Assembly: GCA_016712525.1 (NCBI GenBank)
Contig: JADJQX010000007.1
Span: 806,001 to 870,000 of the forward strand
Source: Myxococcales bacterium
GTDB taxonomy: Bacteria; Myxococcota_A; Polyangia; Polyangiales; Polyangiaceae
Reading direction: 5' to 3'
Length of the DNA stretch: 64,000 nt
Shown piece by piece: positions 8,429-16,514 of this stretch; position 1 is the first letter of the stretch, and every line of letters starts with the position of its first letter. Both the position numbers and the translations under genes were made by a program. The notes beneath the pieces are model-generated. The model was given only the letters and a program-made list of their open reading frames with translations. It was not told the origin of the DNA and ran no database searches.

Positions 8429-9316
8429 ATGACCGAAGCCGCCTCCGACACGACCGAAGCAACGGGCGCCACCCCGGAACCCACCCCTCGGGACGAAGCG
8501 CCCGCGCCGGAGCCCACGGGGCCCGTCGCTCCCACAGAGGCGCGCCTCGTCGCGCCCGCGTTCACGGCGAAACGCATCGCGACCGTCGAGTCGACGCGCC
8601 CGTCACGCGCGTTCCTGCTCGTCGTCGCCACGGTGTCGCTCGTCGCCGACGTCGCGTCGAAGCTCTGGGCCGAGAAGGCGCTCGACGGCTACCCGGGGTT
8701 CGTGTCGGTCGTGGACGACCACCTCATGTTCATCCTCGCGAAGAACAAGGGCGGCGCGTGGGGCCTACTCCAGGGCCAAAACGAGAACGTGCGTCGTCCG
8801 TTCTTCTTGCTCGTCTCGGTCGCGGCCATCGCGTTCATCATGACGCTCTATCGCCGCCTCACGCCGCGGCAGCACGCGCTCCGCTGGGGCCTCCCGCTCG
8901 TCCTCGGCGGGGCCCTCGGGAACGTGTTCGACCGCGTTCGGTACGGGCACGTGATCGACTTCATCGACTACCGCGCCGAGTGGGTGCGCTCGATGAACGC
9001 GTTCGTCGCCAAGTACGTGCAGGGGCACTACGTCACCGACCACTGGCCCACGTTCAACATCGCCGACGTCGCCATCTGCGTGGGGGTCGGGCTCATGGCC
9101 GTCGACATGTTCACGTCGCGACGCGGCCTCTCCGACACCGTCCACACCGTCGCCGCGCCGGTCGCTCCGCCGCCCGCCGACGTGAAGGCCGAAGAAGCAC
9201 CTTCGGAGGAGGCCCCGAAGGCCGAAGAAGCGCCCTCGGAGGAGGCCTCGAAGGCCGATCCCGAGACGTCCGAGGCGCCCGCCGCGGCCGATGAGGAGTC
9301 GAAGGAGAGCGCTTGA
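8429..9316 (+). CDS. lspA: Lipoprotein signal peptidase (signal peptidase II) with long terminal extensions
   Basis: LspA cleaves the signal peptide of diacylglyceryl-modified prolipoproteins in the inner membrane. The two catalytic aspartates sit in their conserved blocks, GNVFDRVRYGHVIDFID and PTFNIADVAI, separated by transmembrane helices. At 295 aa it is over 100 residues longer than typical LspA. The N terminus has about 60 Pro/Ala/Glu-rich residues, and the C terminus ends in an acidic tail with repeated EEAPSEEA units. The stop overlaps the lgt start (TTGA), so the two maturation enzymes form an operon, directly after two lipoprotein-encoding modules. Confidence 0.93.
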   Translation: MTEAASDTTEATGATPEPTPRDEAPAPEPTGPVAPTEARLVAPAFTAKRIATVESTRPSRAFLLVVATVSLVADVASKLWAEKALDGYPGFVSVVDDHLMFILAKNKGGAWGLLQGQNENVRRPFFLLVSVAAIAFIMTLYRRLTPRQHALRWGLPLVLGGALGNVFDRVRYGHVIDFIDYRAEWVRSMNAFVAKYVQGHYVTDHWPTFNIADVAICVGVGLMAVDMFTSRRGLSDTVHTVAAPVAPPPADVKAEEAPSEEAPKAEEAPSEEASKADPETSEAPAAADEESKESA

Positions 9317-10245
9317 GGCCCGAGCTCTTTCGGCTCTTCGACATCGGCTTCCCCTCGTATTTCGTCTTGTTGCTCTCGGGCTTCGTGTTCGCCACGGCCC
9401 TCGGCGTGCTGTGGGCGCGGCGCATCGGTCAGAACCCCGACGTCATCGTCGACCTCTCGCTCGCGATGCTGCTCGCCGGGGTCGTAGGCTCGCGCCTGCT
9501 CCACGTCGTCGCGGACGGATACTTTATGGATTACGTGCACTTATGCACCGATCCGTCCAAGGTCGCGTGGCCCCTCGAGCGGGCCGAATGTGTGTCCGCG
9601 CGCTACCAAGGCGTCTGGGACGAGGCGGCCCGCGTGTGCCACCCGTCGCAGAGCGACTGCTTCGCGTGGGCGAAGTTCTGGGCCGGCGGCCTCACGTACT
9701 ACGGGGGCTTCCTCGGGGCCACCGTCGCGGCCGTGTTCCTCCTCCGTCGTGACAAGTTCCCGTTCTGGAAGGCCGCCGACATGGCAGGCTTCGCGATCCC
9801 GATGGGCCTCGCGTTCGGGCGAATGGGCTGCCTGCTCGCCGGCTGCTGCTTCGGGTCGCGGTGCGATCTGCCCTTCGCGCTCTCGTTCCCGCCGAAGAGC
9901 CCCGCGAGCGAGGCCCAGGCCAAGCTCGGGGATCTGCCGTCGCCTCACGCCTTCAGCCTGCCCGTGCACCCGACGCAGGTCTACGAGAGCGCCTTCTCCC
10001 TCGCCATCGCCGCGTTCTGCCTCTACGTGGTGCTCCCTCGCAAGCGCTACGACGGTCAGGTCTTCGCCGCGTTCATGGTGCTCTACCCGGTCGCGCGATT
10101 CCTCGTCGAAATCCTGCGCCGCGACGCGCGCGGGGGAGCGCTCGGCCTCTCGACATCGCAGCTCATCGGGCTCGCGTTCGTGCTCGCGGCTGCCGTGATC
10201 CACGCGGTCCGTCGCCCGCGGCCCGTCGGCCCCGTCGCTCCCTGA
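9313..10245 (+). CDS. lgt: Prolipoprotein diacylglyceryl transferase
   Basis: Lgt moves diacylglycerol from phosphatidylglycerol to the lipobox cysteine, the step before LspA. Signature blocks are visible: AFGRMGCLLAGCCFG, HPTQVYES and FLVEILRRDARGG. The 310-aa protein starts with TTG overlapping the lspA stop. An insert of about 50 residues between early helices (residues 75-125) carries four cysteines and an aromatic, charged sequence not usual for the family; it probably faces the periplasm. Seven or so hydrophobic helices fit the known topology. Confidence 0.93.
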   Translation: MRPELFRLFDIGFPSYFVLLLSGFVFATALGVLWARRIGQNPDVIVDLSLAMLLAGVVGSRLLHVVADGYFMDYVHLCTDPSKVAWPLERAECVSARYQGVWDEAARVCHPSQSDCFAWAKFWAGGLTYYGGFLGATVAAVFLLRRDKFPFWKAADMAGFAIPMGLAFGRMGCLLAGCCFGSRCDLPFALSFPPKSPASEAQAKLGDLPSPHAFSLPVHPTQVYESAFSLAIAAFCLYVVLPRKRYDGQVFAAFMVLYPVARFLVEILRRDARGGALGLSTSQLIGLAFVLAAAVIHAVRRPRPVGPVAP

Positions 10246-10299
10246 GCCGCCCGCGGGCGTCCTCGGACGTTTCGGTTCGATTCCGGGCCCCAACGCGAA

Positions 10300-10305
10300 T
10301 AGGGT
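10300..10305 (+). promoter_or_regulatory. -10-like hexamer TAGGGT of folD
   Basis: TAGGGT ends 7 nt before the folD ATG at 10313 and no ribosome-binding site lies between them, which fits a leaderless transcript. Confidence 0.45.
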
Positions 10306-10312
10306 CTCGCCC

Positions 10313-11185
10313 ATGGCATACGTCCTCGACGGGAAGAAGGTCGCCGAGTCGCTGCGCGCCGAGCTTGCGGCGCGCGTTCGCACGTTCACGCAGGCCTGCG
10401 GTCGCGCCCCGGGGCTCGACGTCGTCATCGTCGGCGAGGACCCGGCGAGCCAGGTCTACGTCCGCGCCAAGGAGAAGGCCTCCATCGAGGTCGGCATGCG
10501 CGGGAACGTGCACCGTCTCCCCGCCGAAACGACCGAGGCCTCGCTCCTCGCGACCATCGCCGCGCTGAACGCGGACGACACGGTCGACGGCATCCTCGTG
10601 CAGCTCCCGCTCCCGAAGCACATCTCCGAGACGCGTGTGCTCGACGCCATATCTCCTTGGAAGGACGTCGACGGGTTCCATCCGGAGAACGCAGGCCTGC
10701 TCGCCACCGGGCGCCCGCGCCTCGTCCCGTGCACTCCGTCCGGGTGCATGAAGCTCCTCGCGGTGGCGGGGGTCGACCCTTCGGGGCTCCGGGCCGTCGT
10801 CGTCGGTCGTTCAAACATCGTCGGAAAGCCTGTCGCCCAGCTCCTCCTCGCCGCCAACGCGACCGTCACCATCGCTCACTCGCGCACGAGCGATCTCGCC
10901 GCCGTGTGCCGTGAGGCCGACATCCTCGTGGCCGCCGTCGGCAAGCCCGAGATGATCCGCGGGGACTTCGTGAAGCCTGGTGCGGTGGTGCTCGACGTGG
11001 GCATCAACCGTGTGCCGGCTCCGGACCTCGGGCCCGGAAAGACGCGCCTCGTCGGTGACGTGGCGTACGCCGAAGCGGAGAAGGTGGCGCGGGCGGTGAC
11101 GCCGGTCCCTGGTGGGCTTGGGCCGATGACGATCGCGTGCCTCCTCGAGAACACGCTCCGCGCGGCCGAGCTCCGCCTCGGATAG
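10313..11185 (+). CDS. folD: Bifunctional methylenetetrahydrofolate dehydrogenase/cyclohydrolase
   Basis: FolD interconverts 5,10-methylene-THF, 5,10-methenyl-THF and 10-formyl-THF using NADP, in the cytosol. The 290-aa length is typical. The substrate site is clear: YVRAKEKASIEVGM holds the catalytic Tyr and Lys, followed by GILVQLPLPKH and KDVDGFHPEN. The nucleotide-binding part has VVGRSNIVGKP, and the C terminus has TPVPGGLGPMT. It stands alone between lgt and cysK, with no overlaps. Confidence 0.96.
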   Translation: MAYVLDGKKVAESLRAELAARVRTFTQACGRAPGLDVVIVGEDPASQVYVRAKEKASIEVGMRGNVHRLPAETTEASLLATIAALNADDTVDGILVQLPLPKHISETRVLDAISPWKDVDGFHPENAGLLATGRPRLVPCTPSGCMKLLAVAGVDPSGLRAVVVGRSNIVGKPVAQLLLAANATVTIAHSRTSDLAAVCREADILVAAVGKPEMIRGDFVKPGAVVLDVGINRVPAPDLGPGKTRLVGDVAYAEAEKVARAVTPVPGGLGPMTIACLLENTLRAAELRLG

Positions 11186-11253
11186 CGCTCAGCGCTCGAA
11201 CGATCCGTTTTCACGGACGCGTGCGGATCCTATTGGAAGTATTGCAAGGTGTG

Positions 11254-11275
11254 CATGTCCGACATATAAGACATG
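11254..11275. promoter_or_regulatory. Inverted repeat upstream of cysK, possible operator
   Basis: CATGTC (11254-11259) and GACATG (11270-11275) form a 6-bp inverted repeat with a 10-bp spacer in the only AT-richer part of the folD-cysK gap, 32 bp before the cysK ATG. A regulator for sulphur supply is plausible, but no binding family can be assigned. Confidence 0.35.
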
Positions 11276-11295
11276 TGTCCGCTTTCGCGGCATAT

Positions 11296-11300
11296 GGAGG
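11296..11300 (+). promoter_or_regulatory. Ribosome-binding site of cysK
   Basis: GGAGG lies 6 nt before the ATG at 11307. It is one of the few canonical Shine-Dalgarno sites in the window and fixes the cysK start. Confidence 0.7.
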
Positions 11301-11306
11301 CTTCCC

Positions 11307-12284
11307 ATGGCAAAGGTTTTCGAGGACAACTCGCGCAGCATCGGTCGGACCCCCCTCGTCGCGCTCTCGCGTTTCGCGAAGGGCGCCCCGGCGCGGGTCC
11401 TCGCCAAGATCGAGGGGCGGAACCCGGCCTACTCGGTCAAGTGCCGCATCGGCGCCTCCATGGTGTGGGACGCCGAGGAGCGCGGCCTCCTCAAGCCGGG
11501 CTCGGGCATCGTCGAGGCGACGAGCGGCAACACCGGGATCGCGCTCGCGTTCGCCGCGGCGTCGCGAGGGTACCGTTGTGTGCTCGCCATGCCCGAGACG
11601 ATGAGCCTCGAGCGCCGCAAGGTGCTGGTCGCGTTCGGAGCCGAGCTCGTGCTCACGCCCGGCTCTCTCGGCATGAAGGGCGCGATCGCGAAGGCGGAGG
11701 AGCTCGCCAAGAACGATCCGACGCTGCACCTGATGCGGCAGTTCGAGAACCCCGCCAACCCCAAAATCCACGAGACCACGACGGGCCCCGAGATCTGGGA
11801 CGACACGGACGGGGAGATCGACGTCCTCGTCGCGGGGGTCGGCACGGGCGGCACCATCACGGGCATCTCCCGGTTCATCAAGGGCACGAAACAGAAGCCC
11901 ATCGTGTCGGTGGCCGTGGAGCCGTCGCACTCGCCGGTCATCACGCAGACGCGCGAGGGGCGCGAGCTTGCGCCGGGCCCGCACAAAATCCAAGGGATCG
12001 GGGCGGGTTTCGTCCCGAAGAACCTCGACCTGTCGCTCGTCGATCGCGTCGAGCAGGTCTCGAACGACGAGGCCATCGCGGCGTCGCGGCGCCTCGCGCG
12101 CGAAGAGGGCCTCCTCAGCGGCATCTCGTGCGGAGCCGCGGCTGCGGCGGCTCTTCGACTCGCCCACGAGCCTGCGTTCGCCGGCAAGACCATCGTCGTC
12201 GTCTTGCCGGACGCGGGCGAGCGCTACCTGTCGGGCGCGCTCTTCGAAGGCCTCTTCGACGGTCTCGATAAGGCCACCGCCTAG
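11307..12284 (+). CDS. cysK: Cysteine synthase A (O-acetylserine sulfhydrylase)
   Basis: This PLP enzyme makes cysteine from O-acetylserine and sulphide. The PLP lysine lies in NPAYSVKCRIGA (near residue 46). The substrate loop TSGNTGIALA, the phosphate-binding loop GTGGTITG and the C-terminal GISCGAAAA block are all present. The length of 325 aa is normal. A strong ribosome-binding site and an inverted repeat precede it. The stop codon interlocks with that of the convergent gene at 12281 (shared CTAG). Confidence 0.95.
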   Translation: MAKVFEDNSRSIGRTPLVALSRFAKGAPARVLAKIEGRNPAYSVKCRIGASMVWDAEERGLLKPGSGIVEATSGNTGIALAFAAASRGYRCVLAMPETMSLERRKVLVAFGAELVLTPGSLGMKGAIAKAEELAKNDPTLHLMRQFENPANPKIHETTTGPEIWDDTDGEIDVLVAGVGTGGTITGISRFIKGTKQKPIVSVAVEPSHSPVITQTREGRELAPGPHKIQGIGAGFVPKNLDLSLVDRVEQVSNDEAIAASRRLAREEGLLSGISCGAAAAAALRLAHEPAFAGKTIVVVLPDAGERYLSGALFEGLFDGLDKATA

Positions 12285-12811
12285 AGCGCAGTTTTTCCGC
12301 GAGATCGAACGGGAGCCCGCGCGAGCCGCGCGTACGCGACCGCCATGGCGATCGCCGCGGCGATCTCGAAGGCGGCGAGCACCTTCGGCGGGTAGCCCCC
12401 GGTGTACGTGGCGGTCACCTCGGCGTGCGCTCGAAAGAGGACCCAAGGGACCCCGAGCTCGGTGTGCGCGATCTTCTCCACGTCGGGGTAGATCGCGCCG
12501 AGGCTCGCCGCGGCGGGGAGCCATGGTCGGGTGCGCGCCTCGTGCATCACGAAGGCGAGGGCCAGGGTCCCGCCGACGACCGGCCGAACGAGCCACGCGT
12601 GGGGGAGGGCCGACCACACGAGCACGTGCGGCAAGAAGCCGAAGTGCGGGAGGCGGTCGAGGGCGAGATGAGAGAGCGCGCCCGCGAAAAATGCCCCCGT
12701 GAGCCCTAGCCCGACCGCCACCTTGGAGGCCGTGGCTCGCCTGGGCCATCGAATGCGGCGGAGCCCCTCCGCAACGAGACCTCCGGCGAGCACGTGAGCG
12801 AACAGATCCAC
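12281..12811 (-). CDS. Small integral membrane protein, possibly YdjM/DUF457-like
   Basis: A 176-aa protein with about four hydrophobic segments. Conserved-looking polar residues sit at the membrane edges: DLFAHVLAGG, GALSHLALDRLPH, PHAWLV, and YPDVEKI. His-x(3)-Asp clusters in a small membrane protein recall the YdjM/DUF457 group of putative membrane metal-dependent hydrolases, but this is family resemblance from memory, not proof. The GTG start is preceded at 6 nt by TAGACC (12818-12823 on this strand), matching the leaderless pattern. It converges with cysK. Confidence 0.5.
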   Translation of the reverse strand: MDLFAHVLAGGLVAEGLRRIRWPRRATASKVAVGLGLTGAFFAGALSHLALDRLPHFGFLPHVLVWSALPHAWLVRPVVGGTLALAFVMHEARTRPWLPAAASLGAIYPDVEKIAHTELGVPWVLFRAHAEVTATYTGGYPPKVLAAFEIAAAIAMAVAYARLARAPVRSRGKTAL

Positions 12812-13047
12812 GACCGAGGTCTAGTGCAGCGCCGCCCCGAGGGCATCAAGGTCGCGATCGACGGCGCCGCGCCGTGCGACCCCTTTGACATCGCTCCGGG
12901 TTCGGGGTGTAACGGGCCCCGCCAAGCGGTCGGCCCTCGGCCAACCTATGGCTCTCGCTCGCTTTTTCGTGGGTTTGTGGGTCACCGCGCGAGGGTGAGG
13001 CTCGTCCCGGCGAGCCGGCACGCCTCGTCGGCTTCGGGAGGGTTCGT

Positions 13048-14919
13048 ATGTGTGGATTCGTAGGTGCAGCGTTCTTGCCCGAGGGGGCGTCGTTCGACGT
13101 CGACGCGGGCCTCGGCGCGATCTCTCACCGCGGGCCCGACGACACGTCGGTCGTGCGCGTCGGCTCGGCCGTCCTCGGCTTCGCGCGGCTCCAGATCCTC
13201 GACCTCACCCTCGCCGGGCGCCAGCCGATGCAGAGCCCCGACGGGGCCGTCACGATCGTCTTCAACGGCGAGATCTACAACCACCACGAGCTCCGGGCCG
13301 AGCTCCGCGCCAAAGGGTACGTCTTCCGCTCCCGGAGCGACACGGAGGTCGTGGTGCACGGCTACGCCGCGTGGGGCGACGCCGTCATCGCGCGGCTCGA
13401 CGGCATGTTCGCCATCGCCATCTGGGACGCGCACGACGAGAAGCTCCTCCTCGCGCGGGATCGACCGGGGAAAAAGCCTCTCTTTTACGCGAATGGCCCG
13501 CGTGGTTTTTCGTTCGCGTCCGAGCCCAAGGCCCTGCTCGCGGCCGGCGTGCCACACGAGATCGATCTCGACGCGCTCGTCCCGCTCTTCGCGTTCGGCA
13601 AGGCGCACGCGCCCCGCACGATGAACCGTCACGTGAAGGAGCTGCCGGCGGCCTCTACCCTGGTCCTTCGCCGGGGAGCCGAGCCCGTGGTGCGCCGCTA
13701 CTGGGCGCCCCCGTTCGACGAGACCGTCGAGGTCTCCGACGGCGAGGCCATCGCGCAGGTGCGCCGCCTCGTGGAGCGCGCCGTGGCCCGTCGCCTCGAG
13801 GCCGACGTCCCGCTTGGAGCGTTCCTCTCGGGGGGAGTCGATTCGAGCATCGTCGTCGGTGTGATGGCGAAGCGCTTCGGCGCCAAGGTGCGCACGTTCT
13901 CGATCGGGTTCGAAGGAGATCACGGCTTCGACGAGACGGCCTACGCGCGCCGCGTGGCCGAGACGTTCGGCACCGAGCACACCGAGTTCCGCGTCGCGCC
14001 GGCCTCGTTCGACCTCGTCGAGCGCCTCGTCTGGGCGCACGACGGCCCGTTCGGAGACTCGTCCGCGATCCCGACGAGCATCGTCTCCGGCCTCACGCGC
14101 GAGCACGCGACCGTCGCGCTCACCGGGGACGGCGGCGACGAGCTCTTCTGCGGCTACTCGCGCTTCCTCGCCGTGGAAGCGAGCGAGCGTGTGCCCGGGG
14201 TCGCCCGGAAGGTCGCAGGCGGGGTCGGCTCGGTCCTCGGTCGCGAGGGGAGCTCGCTTCGCGGCAGGCTCGGGAGGGCCCTCGGACGCGCCGAGCTCCC
14301 GCTCCCCGACCGCCTGCTCTCGTGGACGAGCTATTTCGGCACCGATCTCCGCGCCATTCTGTCCGACGAGCTCCTCGCCGAGGTCGATCCGAACGCCGCG
14401 CTCGTCGAGAACCGCGCGCTCGCGGCCCGCTTCGCGCGCGGGACGCCACTCGGTCGCGTGCTCGGGCTCAACTGGGAAACCTACCTGGTCGACGACCTGC
14501 TCGTGAAGGCCGACCGCTCCTCGATGATGCACTCGCTCGAGCTGCGCTCTCCTTTCCTCGACACCGAGCTCGTCGAGTACGTGGCGAGGCTCCCCGATCG
14601 CATGAAGCGCCGCCTCGGCGAGCGAAAGTGGATCTTGCGCCGGGCCTTCGCCGATCTCGTGCCCGACTGGGTCTTCACACGAAAGAAGATGGGCTTCGGC
14701 CTCCCGCTCGGCGCCTGGTTCCGCACGTCCCTCCGCTCGTACGTCATGGACCGCCTGGGGGGAGCACCTGCGGTGACGCGCTTCGTGCGCGCCGACGTGC
14801 TCCGCACCCTCCTCGACGATCACATGGCAGGCCGCGCCGATCACGGCCTCGGGCTCTGGCTCCTCCTGACGCTCGAGGTCTGGCTCGAGCGTGGCCCCGG
14901 TCGCTTCGATCGCCCCTGA
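13048..14919 (+). CDS. asnB: Asparagine synthase (glutamine-hydrolysing)
   Basis: The enzyme makes asparagine from aspartate with ammonia from glutamine. The N-terminal class II amidotransferase domain begins MCGFVGA with nucleophile Cys2, followed by ISHRGPDD, FNGEIYNH and DTEVVVHGY. The synthetase domain has the ATP pyrophosphatase loop FLSGGVDSS (near 260-268), LTGDGGDELFCGY and LLVKADRSSMMHSLELRSPF. At 623 aa it is like AsnB proteins of actinobacteria and myxobacteria, some of which amidate other substrates; no biosynthetic cluster surrounds it. GGGAGGG shortly before the ATG is a good ribosome-binding site. The 236-bp gap upstream shows no clear riboswitch. Confidence 0.92.
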   Translation: MCGFVGAAFLPEGASFDVDAGLGAISHRGPDDTSVVRVGSAVLGFARLQILDLTLAGRQPMQSPDGAVTIVFNGEIYNHHELRAELRAKGYVFRSRSDTEVVVHGYAAWGDAVIARLDGMFAIAIWDAHDEKLLLARDRPGKKPLFYANGPRGFSFASEPKALLAAGVPHEIDLDALVPLFAFGKAHAPRTMNRHVKELPAASTLVLRRGAEPVVRRYWAPPFDETVEVSDGEAIAQVRRLVERAVARRLEADVPLGAFLSGGVDSSIVVGVMAKRFGAKVRTFSIGFEGDHGFDETAYARRVAETFGTEHTEFRVAPASFDLVERLVWAHDGPFGDSSAIPTSIVSGLTREHATVALTGDGGDELFCGYSRFLAVEASERVPGVARKVAGGVGSVLGREGSSLRGRLGRALGRAELPLPDRLLSWTSYFGTDLRAILSDELLAEVDPNAALVENRALAARFARGTPLGRVLGLNWETYLVDDLLVKADRSSMMHSLELRSPFLDTELVEYVARLPDRMKRRLGERKWILRRAFADLVPDWVFTRKKMGFGLPLGAWFRTSLRSYVMDRLGGAPAVTRFVRADVLRTLLDDHMAGRADHGLGLWLLLTLEVWLERGPGRFDRP

Positions 14920-15012
14920 GGTTCCGATGTAGGCAAATGTCCGAGCCTTGGCCGGGCGAGGCGACGAGTTTGACTCACGGCGCACGAAATCGGGTACGCT
15001 CCCCATGAGACG

Positions 15013-15747
15013 ATGAGCCAAAAAGGAGACCGCGAGCAAGGCTCGCCCGACCTTTCAGCGACCGAGGAAATGCCCTCGGCCGGGGCGCTCTCGTCGCGTC
15101 GTCGGCTCAACGCCGAGGTGCCGGCACCACGACCGTCCGAGCCCGTGCAGCTCGCGAGCGGGCAGTCCTCGGGTGAGTCGCAGGCGGCCTACGCCACAGG
15201 CCCGAAGAACATCCCGCCGAGCCGTCAGAACCTCGGCAGCGATCCGGCGCCGGCCGTCATCGTCGAAGGGGCGCAGGCGCACACGTACGCGCCGCTCGAC
15301 CCGCCACCGTCGTCCGGGCAAGGGGGCCTCTACATGGCGCCGCCCCCGGCGGTCGCAGCGCCTCAGTCGGCCATTCCCCAGTTCGTGAGCCCACCGCCGC
15401 GCATGCGCCCCCGCTCGCGCTCGGACACCGTGCTCATCACGATGCCCGGAAAAAAAGCGGGGCCCTCCTCCAAAGAGAAGGTGCTCGCCTTCGTTGTGAT
15501 GCTCGTGATCGTGGTCTTGCTCGGCACGATCTTCCTCCTTTTTTCGGGTCTCCGCGGGCGTTCCGAGGCAGCGCCTCCCGCCCCTGAGCCAGGGGCCGTC
15601 GCGACCGCGGAGGCCCCCACGGTGGCTCCGATGGTGTCCGCGAAGGCCCCCGAGGCGCAGCCGGTGTCACCGCCAGTCGTCGTCGTGGCGGCGCCCGCGC
15701 TGATGGACGCGGGTGCCAAAAAGCCACCGAAAAAACACGCCCCTTGA
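15013..15747 (+). CDS. Pro-rich single-pass membrane protein of unknown function
   Basis: A 244-aa protein. About 150 residues of Pro/Ser/Ala/Gln-rich, disordered-looking sequence come first, then one membrane helix (VLAFVVMLVIVVLLGTIFLL, residues 157-176), then an Ala/Pro/Val tail ending in a lysine cluster. No domain is recognised. Myxobacteria have many such small anchors. TACGCT at 14995-15000 is a likely -10, and the ATG at 15013 is in frame with the codon usage. Confidence 0.65.
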   Translation: MSQKGDREQGSPDLSATEEMPSAGALSSRRRLNAEVPAPRPSEPVQLASGQSSGESQAAYATGPKNIPPSRQNLGSDPAPAVIVEGAQAHTYAPLDPPPSSGQGGLYMAPPPAVAAPQSAIPQFVSPPPRMRPRSRSDTVLITMPGKKAGPSSKEKVLAFVVMLVIVVLLGTIFLLFSGLRGRSEAAPPAPEPGAVATAEAPTVAPMVSAKAPEAQPVSPPVVVVAAPALMDAGAKKPPKKHAP

Positions 15748-15800
15748 GCCTCGGCGGTCTCGGCGTGGCGCGCCGAGTGGCACGGTGTGGCGTTACCGAG

Positions 15801-15806
15801 TACGCT
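15801..15806 (+). promoter_or_regulatory. -10-like hexamer TACGCT before the Kazal-like lipoprotein
   Basis: TACGCT ends 6 nt before the GTG at 15813. It supports that start over the longer frame from 15744, which would put the lipobox too far inside. Confidence 0.4.
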
Positions 15807-15812
15807 GTGCGG

Positions 15813-16442
15813 GTGAGCTTACGTCTTTGGTCGGGTCTCGGTCTCTTGGTCTTCGTCGGCGCGTGCGGCGGGGCCGCTTCCGTCGAGTTCTTCGGCGAAA
15901 AACCCGCCTCGACCGACGCCGGGCCCGACCCGTCCGGCACGGTCACGTCGTCCCCGACCGGGACGACCACGACGGACCCCACGGCCGAGCCGGATGCGGC
16001 TCTCCCTCCGCCGACGGGCGCCTGCTCGTCCGACCGCCCGACCTGCCCTCAGGGGCAGGTCTGCGCGATCAAAGGGTGCAGCGGGAGCGGCGCCTGCGTC
16101 GACGCGTCGACCTTCGGAAACGACCCGGTCTGCGGCTGCGACAAGCTCACCTACGCGACGGCGGACCTCGTACGCAATGTGGGCGTTCGCGGTGCGGGCG
16201 CGTGTGCGGGGGACGACGCCATCGCCTGCAACGGCTCCTGCTCCGGCAACGCGAAATGCAACGTACCCGTCTCCGGCGCGCTCGCATGCAACGAAGGCAA
16301 GGGGACGTGCTGGCGCATGCCCCAGTCGTGTCCGGCCTCGCTCCCCAAGGCCTACCGCTTCTGCGGGTCGGTGACGTGCGGCAGCGCCTGCGAGGCCGTC
16401 CTCCAAGGGCGCCGGTACTTCGCCGACCCGCTCTGCCGCTGA
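15813..16442 (+). CDS. Cys-rich lipoprotein with Kazal-like segment
   Basis: Starting at the GTG, a short signal peptide ends in lipobox FVGAC (Cys18). A Thr/Asp/Pro linker leads to a cysteine-rich body. The segment NDPVCGCDKLTYATADLVRN followed by GAGAC resembles the Kazal protease-inhibitor core (PVCGxDxxTY ... C), though spacing of the other cysteines differs. About 16 cysteines suggest a disulphide-bonded surface protein. The role is unknown; an inhibitor of host, prey or self proteases is only a guess. 209 aa. Confidence 0.65.
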   Translation: MSLRLWSGLGLLVFVGACGGAASVEFFGEKPASTDAGPDPSGTVTSSPTGTTTTDPTAEPDAALPPPTGACSSDRPTCPQGQVCAIKGCSGSGACVDASTFGNDPVCGCDKLTYATADLVRNVGVRGAGACAGDDAIACNGSCSGNAKCNVPVSGALACNEGKGTCWRMPQSCPASLPKAYRFCGSVTCGSACEAVLQGRRYFADPLCR

Positions 16443-16514
16443 GCGCGAGCGGCTGCCGCGAGCGCCTTGGGTAGGAAGGAGGGGGACGACGCTCCGTGTT
16501 CACCCTCCGAGCCG

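Noticed and set aside
12812..13047. Riboswitch or T-box upstream of asnB
   Set aside because: The gap is GC-rich with only weak hairpins; no conserved T-box or riboswitch core could be recognised.
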